Made by a program: the position numbers and the translations under genes. Positions 56,125 to 64,000 of a stretch of DNA of 64,000 nucleotides are shown in pieces. The stretch is from NCBI GenBank assembly GCA_016801845.1, contig CM028909.1:4091813-4155812 (forward strand). The letters run 5' to 3'. The notes under the pieces are model-generated. The model did no database searches. It was given only the letters and a program-made list of their open reading frames with translations, and had not been told where the DNA came from. This DNA is from Polydactylus sextarius. Lineage: Eukaryota; Chordata; Actinopteri; Polynemidae. The first letter of the stretch is position 1; each line of letters starts with the position of its first letter.

Positions 56125-56430
56125 TTTAATGCCAGGGTATATTTGTCAGTTTCCTGTTTGTGTTTAATGCTGGTGTCTTGATTCCCTGTTGTGTGTGATT
56201 GCCCAATTGTTTTGAGTGTGTCTCATTAGCCCTCCCCTCCAGTGTGTATTTAACCAGTGCTCCTCTGGGTGTCAGTGCCAGATTGTCTTGTCATGTCAAG
56301 CAGCATGATTTTGTACCTTGTCCTGTTCTGATTGCCTCTCTGGATTTTGACCTTGGACTGAAATAAAGACCTTTGTTAACTGATCTTCGCCTGCCTGCAT
56401 TTGTGTCTGCCAGAGTTCTTGATAGACCAA
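56125..56430 (+). mobile_element. Gypsy-type LTR upstream of gene B
   Basis: LTR-like block with TATTTAACC (about 56247) as TATA-like box, AATAAA at 56361-56366, and the U5-like CTTCGCCTGCCTGCATTTGTG (shortened here) common to fish Ty3/gypsy LTRs. The left edge is probably near 56130, where the gene A and gene B 5' flanks diverge. A gag-type frame follows at 56441. No second LTR is seen. It is antisense to gene B and very close to its start codon. Confidence 0.65.
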
Positions 56431-56440
56431 TCTGGCCAAG

Positions 56441-56758
56441 ATGGACACTTCAGACCAGGGCTCCCTGCTCGCTACCCTCAAAGGGCAGCAGCGTCGGCTC
56501 CAGCAACAGGAGAAAGAGATGGAACAGTTGCATCAGGCTGTGGATGAAGCCTCCCTGTGCAGTAAAACATCACACGAAACAGTTTCTCCACAGCTCAACT
56601 ATGTCATTGAGCAGCATCATGGCTCCGTGGGCTCCTCCACTCGCCCCTCCCAGACAGCAGAATCTGCTGCGCGTTCCCCGTCGTCTACCCCGAGTCCTGC
56701 TCCTCCCTCAGAAGTCAGACCATTTGTGTTTGCCGGCCTCAGAGCTCTTGATATTTAA
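56441..56758 (+). pseudogene. Gypsy-type gag N-terminal fragment
   Basis: A 105-codon frame starting MDTSDQGSLLATLKGQQRRL with a Gln/Glu-rich coiled-coil-like segment (QQQEKEMEQLHQAVDEA) and a Pro/Ser-rich part ending in PPSEVRPF. The position just after an LTR and the heptad-like start fit the N-terminus of Ty3/gypsy gag in fish. It stops before any capsid or zinc knuckle, and no pol follows, so the element is a 5' fragment. Confidence 0.6.
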
Positions 56759-56839
56759 GTGATGTCTGAAATATCAGTTCCCTCCTTCAAACACCACAAA
56801 TTCCCCTCAATTACTGGTTTATTGTTTTACTCATTTCAT

Positions 56840-57135
56840 TAATAAGGTTGCGTCACAGACTAGAAGACGTTGTTGGGATTTAAATTGACTGTTTAAAGTC
56901 AGATCGATTCAATTTGTTCTATTTGTTCAATTTGTTCTATTGACATTGATTCTTCAAGTTGCACAAGTTGGTTATAAAATTCCATATTTTCATAGAATTC
57001 AAACATATGAGAAATGTATGTTTCTTTTAGGTTGTAACCTCAGGCAGAATGATGTAAATCTACTCTACTTCGCAGACAACACCCAGTTATATTTACCTAT
57101 GAAGCCAAATGAAACTAATCATGGTCAAAGTTCAG
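56840..57135 (+). mobile_element. Degenerate L2 RT fragment
   Basis: AGACTAGAAGACGTTGTTGG (about 56858) matches the L2 RT segment near 24500, and 57065-57115 reads YFADNTQLYLPMKPNETN, an old form of the YADDTQLYLSMKPDETN block in which the second catalytic Asp is Asn. The intervening sequence is badly eroded. Confidence 0.65.
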
Positions 57136-57340
57136 GGAAGTTTTAATGACATATGGGTCTGATGGCTATTTATTAGCGTAAGCTGCCAGGATCCTATTGG
57201 TTTTCTGGATCTTCTTCTTCTTCTTCTGAGGTAATCCTACTTCCCATGCATGAAAAATGACCAAACTTTGCACAAATGTCCAGTCCCATGTCATATTGCA
57301 ACAGTCCTGATGGTGGCGCCGTTAAATTTCAAAATATTGA

Positions 57341-57377
57341 ACATCACAGAACAAAATTCAATTTTGTTCTGTGATGT
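57341..57377. repeat. Perfect 18-bp inverted repeat
   Basis: ACATCACAGAACAAAATT, one base (C), then its exact reverse complement. It would form a near-perfect hairpin or cruciform. It lies in DNA with no gene. Confidence 0.95.
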
Positions 57378-57479
57378 GACATATACACAGTAAAATGTTG
57401 GCTGAATGTGTAAGGCCTCAGAAAGATATTTTAGGGTAAATATTTTAAACGCGTGGTTTTGCACCCGTATGACATCTTT

Positions 57480-57840
57480 TGTTAATTATGCCCCTGGACT
57501 ATGGAGCACGTTGCCCATAGATATTAGGTGAGCCAGTTCACCAGATACCTTCAAAACAAAGGTTAAAACTTTCCTCTACATGCTTGCATTTAACCAGCTC
57601 TGCAACTGCTGTCTGCTGCACTTTTACAATGTTTTTAAAAATGTAAAAAAAAAAAAAAGTTTTGATTTCACTCACTAAGTTGGTCTTATTCCTTTTTATT
57701 ATCTTATTGTATTTTATCTTAAATTTTCTTTCATTTCTTTGATTTTATTAATTATTTATTGTATTTTATTTCTGTTGTTTTTAAATTCTCATGTAAAAGC
57801 ACTTCGAGCTTCATTGTTTGTATGAAACCAAAAAAAAAAA
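57480..57840 (+). mobile_element. LINE 3' end (L2/CR1 type), old
   Basis: Near 57489 a frame-broken version of the 'LWN-LP' region (CCCTGGACTATGGAGCACGT) leads to AAACTTTCCTCTACATGCTT, then an AT-rich 3' UTR and AAGCACTTCGAGCTTCATTG near 57799, followed by a poly-A and an ATT repeat (57844-57880). Confidence 0.5.
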
Positions 57841-57880
57841 AAAGTTATTATTATTATTATTATTATTGTTATTATTATTA

Positions 57881-58399
57881 TCAGGTTTAACTGGCAACGT
57901 CATTATGAAATGAAAGCACTTGACACTGATTGGTTCCTTCACTGACACTCAATAGATGTAACCTCATCAGTTTCATAACACTTTTTCCAGCTGATCACCT
58001 TTGAAGGGGAGGGAACAGAGTCACAAATAACTGTTCTGGAAATTGACACATTTTCTAGATGACATTTCTGAAAAAGGGAATTTCCATATGAAAAGGAGAT
58101 GTTCAGAATTTCTAGCACTTTTCACATGTTCCAAGTAAACATTAATCAGCCTCAACTTTACAAAGGAGCTTTATAAATGTCCAAGTCCTTCAGTTATCAG
58201 GCAGTAAGTGGTTGGTGTTTTAAATTCACATTCATTTAAAATGAACGGGTAGGACGGGCTGACCGGTGGTTGCTTGGTGACCATTTAACAGGAAGAATAA
58301 CCTTCAGCTCAGTGCTGAGAAATATTTTGAAATTACAATTTGCAACAACGTCATGGAGCAACTCAGTTTGGAGGAACCTCAGTGAGGAAGTGTGTGTAG

Positions 58400-58403
<4 letters not shown>
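57881..58403. other. Upstream region of gene C
   Basis: No repeat or exon recognised. Confidence 0.35.

Positions 58404-58446
<43 letters not shown>
58404..58446 (+). repeat. (TA)n microsatellite 82 bp upstream of gene C start codon
   Basis: About 43 bp of uninterrupted TA. It could mimic a TATA element; no separate TATA box is visible between it and the ATG at 58529. Confidence 0.9.
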
Positions 58447-58449
<3 letters not shown>

Positions 58450-58528
58450 GTTTATGCTTCAGAGCGACAGAGGTGAAGTGATGTTCTCCTCTGCTTCTAT
58501 CGATCGATCGATTGGGATTAAGCCCAGA

Positions 58529-61500
58529 ATGAAAATCTTCTACGCTCTGTTCTTCTGTTGCTTGTCAGGTGAAAACGTCTCTTTACATATTTATTTGTCT
58601 TTTAGTTGTGCAAATATAAATACTTTAATCAACCAACTGTTACATTGTTCTGTTCACATTCACTATTATCCCACTTTTTATTTTACTTTTGTTTCTGCTA
58701 CAAATCTACAATCTTAGAATTTTTTATTCATAGTTTTAATTGTTATTCATAGAGATAAAGTTTCTCAGAACTAATAAAAGTGTGATGTATCCTACTTGGT
58801 TTGTTCTGTTCAACCATTGGTCAAAAAAAAAAAAAACTAAACTATTATAAAAATATGAATCATCGCACATCACAAAACACAATTAAATAAAAAGACTAAA
58901 ACTAATTTAATAAAAAAAACTACAAAATAAAAAAAGGGAAAGCAGATTAGATCATGTAAAAATAATCATTAATTAAAACCTAGTACTTCTATCGTGTTCC
59001 TGGTTGTGCCTTGTATTATATGTAATCTGTCAGTATTTATTGAATGTTGTATTTGATTAATTACTTTCTGTGTGAATATAAGTTTAAGGATTAATTGACG
59101 TGTATGTCTCCTTAAACTTTTGACAATCAGGTGACCTGAGGCTGCTCTCAAAATGCTACCAGAGCCAATCAGTGTTGTTATCTATCGATTGTGATTGATT
59201 CTCGACACCTGTCATTTAAATCACACTCCTGGTGTCCAAGTGCACCACGCTAATGTCACAGCGCTGAGCAGGTGACGAGAGATAAACAGACCAGACAACT
59301 TTTTTGTTTGTTTTTACAAAAACATTCTTTCATACGTTGTTCACTTGGAGAAAACCCAGATTTAAACATCCAGCAGCAGGAAAGTGACCGAGGTTGAATT
59401 TACACTTGTGGTTTCACTTGTTCATGTTATGAGAAACAGACGTTGTCTGGATGAGATGTTAGTGACTTGATGTATTTCACTAAACTGAAGTGTTGTGGAC
59501 AATAACGAGGGTGAGAGACTTAAAACATCTTTCTGAAAAATGCAAATAAGCTGTAAAAAGAGAGCTGTAACTGTCTGACACACACACACACACACACACA
59601 CACACTACAACTACCTTTTATTGTTTGTATCTTCATTCCTTATAAAACACTGTATAAAATCTCTATGTAAAGTCTTTATATAATGTATAATTTTAGCTCA
59701 TTATCAGTATTAAGCTTTATTCATTAACTGATTAATAACATTATTTAAGTTTAATACATTTGCATTGTAGCAGTAACTACGTTTAACTAAACCAGACATC
59801 TGCAACACTAACTCATTCAGTATCAACTCATTTAAACTCATCTGTTCAAGTGTTTGTATGTTATATAATTTAGCTCTGTCTTGACAGTTTTGTATTTTAA
59901 AGTTTTATTTTATTCTTTTACCCACTCTCTTGTTAAATGACCTTGGGTATTTTTGAAATAATGAAAGAGTATAAACTATATTTAAAGGAAACTGGTGGTG
60001 ACAATTTGATTTTTTCTTTCTGCAGCACTGTGCAACAGAAACAGAGGTTTCTGCAACACACAGATGAATTTCACAAGAACTGAAGGAGAAGATTTTAGAC
60101 AGACTTTCACCATCAACGTGACTGAGAGCAACAGCAGAAAGTATCTCTGCAGAAACGTCTGCAGAGATGGCGACATAATCATCGAAACAGTCAGGAACAG
60201 AGTTCAAAAGGGCAGATTCATCATCAGATACGATGATAAATTACATGTGAGCATCCTGGAGCTGACCCGGGCGGACGCAGGGAGGTACAGGATCGGTGTG
60301 GGCAGCTCGTCTTCACCAGGTTCCTTTGAGGATTTCAACATCGAAGTCAGAGGTGAGATACTACTCATTAACTGCTAATCATTAAAAAAAATAGTTCACA
60401 TTTACATTAGGCAGTGATGCTCTGGTTGTTAAGGAAGCAGACCAACCACCAAGGTCCCACTGAGGTACCCTTGAGCAAGGTACCATCCCCACACACTGGG
60501 CGCTGTATAGCTGCCCCCTGCTCACATGTGTGGTGGGTTAAATGTAGAGGTCAAATTTCGTTGCGTTCGTGGTGTGCTGTGTACATCAATGACAAATGGG
60601 AATCACTTCACTCCTTATTGATATATGGGGAAAACGTGGGTAATTAGAACAAAACCATGTAACTCTAATGTCTCTTTCCCACTAAACCGTTCTAGCGCCA
60701 CTCGGCTCAACTCTGTTTGGTTCCAGACACGTTGTTTTCCATCACAGTTTGGATCCTCCTTGATATGAATTGGGTGCGATGAGTGGAGTCAAAACTGCTG
60801 TGATGCTGTGACACAAAAACATTAGTAAATGGAGGAGATGCTGTACTTGCTGCCAGGTCAGCGTACAACGAGGTAGGCTACGATGATGGCAGTACTGGTG
60901 GTTGATTATTTTGTTGACGCTCTCTCAACTCACTCATGTCTGGTCACGCTAGTAAAGACACTCCCTCTGACCAATCAGTGGCCGGCAGTTTGTTCATGTC
61001 ATGTTTTAGTATCGACTGAGCTCGCTTGGTGTCTCGGCAGAGTAGGTACTAAAAAAGTACCTGGTACAAGGTACTAGCACCAACTGGAAAACCCTATAAA
61101 TAAAGTTGGTACAATCCCTCACACCGCGTCCCTCTGACAGCAGCCTTTTTAAATGATTTTATTATTTATTATGATATAACCTGCGCCAGGGTCAGCAGAA
61201 TAGATCACCTGGAAACTATAGTAGTCTATGTCAAAAACAGTGCTGTGTCCACACCAGGGTCGTTCGTTACATAATGAAGACTGGAGCCTGTCCAATATAT
61301 CAGCTGTCTGTTGATACATTGGTATCTAACATGTTAACATGTTAACTTCATTTATTAATCTGTGGAAAAAGTCACATATTTTTTATTTCTGAAAAGAGGA
61401 AACACTGAAGATTTACACAAACCTTTTTTTCAAACTTAAGTTGACTATTGAGTGGGTTTTGATGGGGAAACTCAAAGATAAACCACTTCCTCTTTCCATT

Positions 61501-62987
61501 TCTGTTCACTTCACCTTTATATCAATGGGGAAAAATATACAAACCAAAAAAACAAAAAGACGTCTTTCAAATGACTTCTGACAGTCCAAACGATGCTGAA
61601 GGTCATGAATGTGGTTTGGTCGTTATAGTGTCATCTGTCTGTTCAGTGGATTTAGGGTTAGGACCATAAAAATGAAAATTAAAAAATAAAAATAAAGGTA
61701 CTTTAAAGGTGCACGATACGTCTGGACACTTTTTACTCTACGAAGTCTCAGAGTAAGGCCGAGTTCAAGATGCACGATATGCAGCAAAACATTTAATTCA
61801 GCAGAAACAGAGGAGCTGAATGTCCTGTTCCATGACACCAGCCTTACGACTACTTATAACGTCTTTTTAAATGGGCGGGGTTAATATACATGTTGTCTCT
61901 GATTGGGTAACTCCTTGAACATGCTGACAAGATGGGAGAAAATTACCTTGAAAGACTGTTAAAACATTGAGCCACTGATCTTGCAAGTGTTGATTTCTCA
62001 CCAAGAGACTGTGGAGGCAGCAGAGACCCTTCATTCATCCTGTAAGGATCATTTAACCATCACACTGACTACAAATGGTACATTAAACTAAAAACCTTAC
62101 ATGTTGCATCTTTTAAGGGGTAAATTTCATAATGGATATGAGTGAGTTAGTCTTCTGTAATTATGGACACTATAATATCCGTGGATATCTAAAACAATAA
62201 TAATAGTGGTTGATTATTCTCAGTTAATCAACTAATTAATCCATGGTTAACCGTTGCAGGTCAGACAATTCCCAGACAGAAAAAACGTTACGGACCAATT
62301 TTGCAACATTTTTGAAGGATGTACGGCCCAAATATGGCCCAAATTAGGGTTGCAAAAGAAAAAACAAAAGGACGCCAATACTCACCCAAAACCAATAATG
62401 AAACTCCAAAACAAGACATAACTGCCCCAAAAAAGAATCCAAAATCCATCACAGTCTAGACGAAAACCTTTACTCTTTGAGTAGTGTGGTAAACTATGAC
62501 ATAATCAATGCTTCCTCTGTGACTAAATGAATCCAAAAATGACAAACGTCTGACAGACTACAGCCACGGTCTTTCTGGGTCATATATTAAACTGTTTCTC
62601 TTTTGCTGTTTTACAATTAACTAAATGGACTGAAAAAGTAAGTGTGTCTGTTTCTAACAGGGCTGTGTGAAAGTGTCGTCTTTGGACAGCCCAGATATTA
62701 CAGCGCTACCTACGGCGAAAACATCACAGTCAGATGCACCTTGAATGCAGCAGAGCGAAACAAGAAGTTCCTCTGTAGAGACAAATGTAAAAAAGTTCTC
62801 ATTGAAACCAGCACTGTCAATGCCAGTAGTGACAAATTCAGCATTACATATGGGAGCGACAGATTCTTCAACGTGACCATTGCACAGCTGACCAGGTCTG
62901 ACTCAGGACGGTATAGATGTGGCGTCGGACACTCAGTTACAAGATCACTAAATACATGCCAGGAGTTTGAGATCACAGTCACAAATG
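58529..62987 (+). CDS. CD300/pIgR-like receptor gene C (5' part, at least two Ig domains)
   Basis: Exon 1 (58529-58568) encodes the signal peptide MKIFYALFFCCLS. Exon 2 (60026-60352) and exon 3 (62661-62987) each hold one V-type Ig domain of 327 bases, phase 1 like genes A and B. The gene runs past the window, so stalk, membrane segment and tail are not seen. Domain 2 is normal: GENITVRC, FLCRDKC and SGRYRCG, plus an added Cys in SLNTCQEF. Domain 1 keeps the extra pair (KYLCRNVC) and an N-terminal LCNRNRGFC, but the two canonical Ig cysteines are replaced: the B-strand position lies in FRQTFTINV, and the F-strand reads GRYRIGVG. Multi-domain arrangement resembles fish pIgR-like proteins. It is divergent from gene B, on the opposite strand, with transposon debris between. 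Confidence 0.8.
58569..60025 (+). other. Gene C intron 1
   Basis: AT-rich; poly-A at 58823-58836 and an AC run at 59580-59606. The acceptor is TTTTCTTTCTGCAG at 60025. No further exon recognised. Confidence 0.6.
60405..60625 (+). mobile_element. tRNA-derived SINE copy 4 in gene C intron 2
   Basis: GGCAGTGATGCTCTGGTTGT head, CACTGAGGTACCCTTGAGCA, CATCCCCACACACTGGGCGC, GCCCCCTGCTCACATGTGTG, and the 3' end TTTCGTTGCGTTCGT...AATCACTTCACTCC. The head is degraded and the B-box deleted, but the body is the best preserved in the window. Confidence 0.85.
60665..61100. mobile_element. hAT-type MITE in gene C intron 2
   Basis: Left part TCTCTTTCCCACTAAACCGT with GCGCCACTCGGCTCAACTCT and GTTTTCCATCACAGTTTGGA, right part GGTACTAAAAAAGTACCTGG and ACTAGCACCAACTGGAAAAC. 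This 'price-tag' of paired TTTCCAC/GTGGAAA-like ends and GGCTC words is typical of a common fish hAT-derived miniature element. No coding sequence. Confidence 0.55.
61101..62660. other. Rest of gene C intron 2
   Basis: No further exon or repeat recognised. The acceptor is TTTCTAACAG at 62660. Confidence 0.45.
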
Positions 62988-63507
62988 GTAAGTTTTTAAG
63001 TGTCTGTTTTAAATAACCTTGTGTTTTTTAAGGTATTTATTAGTGATCAGACACAGCCTTTTGGAATCCTTCACCTTTGTTATGTGTTGTTTACCTTTTT
63101 AATGGGTCTAACACAGAAACACATTTAAACATTAATTTAAACTTGGATGAGACAGGGTTCAGTTAAACCTCAGCTCCGGTGTTCAACCATCTTCTCTTCG
63201 GTTGTTAGCACATATATGGTCTGACTCAGTGGTTAGACACAGATACAAATGATGAACAAACCTCAGCCAGTGACATCACACATTAACACAGAAGCTAAAC
63301 AAAATACACTGAAGTATTTCTATTTGTATTTATCACAAGTTGACTCATCATCAACAGCATTGTTACATATCACATGTTTTCCTAATATGATGTCGCCTTT
63401 ATCTTCACTTTAAAGTGATGGTTCATAGTAACATGAACCCAGAGTCTATTTCACCATGAATACAAGTCAAACATCTCCTCAAGAGATATTTTACGTTGGT
63501 TGAAGTA
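62988..63507. other. Gene C intron 3 (start)
   Basis: Begins with GTAAGTTTTT. No exon seen before the foldback element. Confidence 0.45.
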
Positions 63508-64000
63508 ATATCGAGTTTGACCATCTTTTGTTTTAACAACCAAATAGTTAACAATGAAAATAAATGGGGCAGTCAGCCAAATGTATCTAAATTGTCATTT
63601 TTTAACCACTAATAAAGCTCAAAATATCACTTCACTTCATCAGCAGCAGCATGAATAGGGTCCCTACACATAAACTGAAGTACTGATAACTGATAATGAG
63701 AGTTTATTAAAAAGACTGTTTTACAAGACTTACCCAACGTCTAGTTTTCATAATAACTGATGATGAAGGGTGTTCCAGATCAGCAGATTCATCATTTTCC
63801 TCGCTCTTCAGGTTCTTCAGCAGGAAAATGATGAATCTGCTGATCTGGAACACCCTTCATCACAAGTTGTTATTAAAAAGTGGTATATTAGTGGTTAAAA
63901 AATGACAATTTAGAAACGTTTGGCTGACTGCCCCATTTACCTTCATTGTTAACTATTTGGTTGTGAAAACAAAAGACGGTCAAACACGAAAATCCTTCTA
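63508..64000. repeat. Large palindromic foldback element, extends past the window
   Basis: Inner arms of 41 bp are exact reverse complements (63761-63801 and 63822-63862) around a 20-nt loop. Outer arms also pair: 63508-63612 (for example CAACCAAATAGTTAACAATG, GGGGCAGTCAGCCAAA, AATTGTCATTTTTTAACCAC) corresponds to 63888-64000 in reverse complement with a few mismatches. Sequence 63613-63745 on the left is largely missing from the right side. It looks like a foldback or long-TIR MITE inserted in intron 3 of gene C. Confidence 0.85.

Overview
This window looks like a chromosomal segment from a ray-finned fish, probably a spiny-rayed teleost. The evidence is split genes with GT-AG introns, many (AC)n/(TA)n microsatellites, and repeats typical of teleosts: CR1/L2 and Rex-like LINEs, tRNA-derived SINEs, Helitrons that carry protease-like domains, Tc1- and hAT-like MITEs, a gammaretrovirus-like endogenous retrovirus and a gypsy-type LTR. 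There is no bacterial-style operon, rRNA, tRNA or CRISPR. All calls come from reading the sequence; no database search was run.

Positions 1-34000 are almost entirely layered transposon debris with no host gene I can support. In order they hold a 5'-truncated Rex/CR1-like LINE (1800-3640), a SINE (4111-4262), an L2 tail (6636-6803), a decayed Helitron with encoded repeats, zinc-finger-like, Rep-like, protease-like and OTU-like pieces (10105-14735), and an endogenous retrovirus (gag 14740-15703, pro-pol 18604-21290). The retrovirus is split inside the nucleocapsid zinc knuckle by a 5'-truncated L2 (15704-18603) and again in pol by a solo LTR with a clean 4-bp target duplication (19374-20015). 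A nearly complete but frameshifted L2 follows (21335-26250), then two internally deleted antisense L2 copies, a second Helitron fragment on the minus strand flanked by an inverted pair of a ~700-bp repeat (28030-28700 and 31600-32357), and a Maverick/Polinton-type DNA polymerase B fragment (32790-33430).

Positions 37300-45600 hold a small locus I cannot match to a named family: a three-exon gene for a 125-residue Gly/Ala/Val-rich protein (38105-39125), a nearly identical but deleted second copy (44351-45530), and several repeated upstream blocks. The upstream DNA carries interferon-stimulated response element-like motifs, and a (GT)46 tract lies between such a motif and the TATA box. A third remnant, 3' UTR only, lies at 52556-52745.

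Positions 46900-63000 are an immune-receptor cluster of CD300/polymeric-Ig-receptor-like (CMRF35-like) genes. Genes A (46942-51482) and B (53355-56063), both on the minus strand, are tandem duplicates with signal peptide, one V-type Ig domain, stalk, transmembrane segment and a tail bearing an ITIM-like tyrosine motif. Gene C (58529 onward, plus strand, running off the window) has at least two Ig domains; the first has lost both canonical Ig cysteines. A gypsy LTR-gag fragment sits about 65 bp upstream of gene B's start codon. The window ends in a large palindromic foldback element.

The most interesting item is the interferon-motif-associated Gly-rich gene family next to the Ig-receptor cluster. 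A link to innate immunity is inference from motifs and location, not shown.
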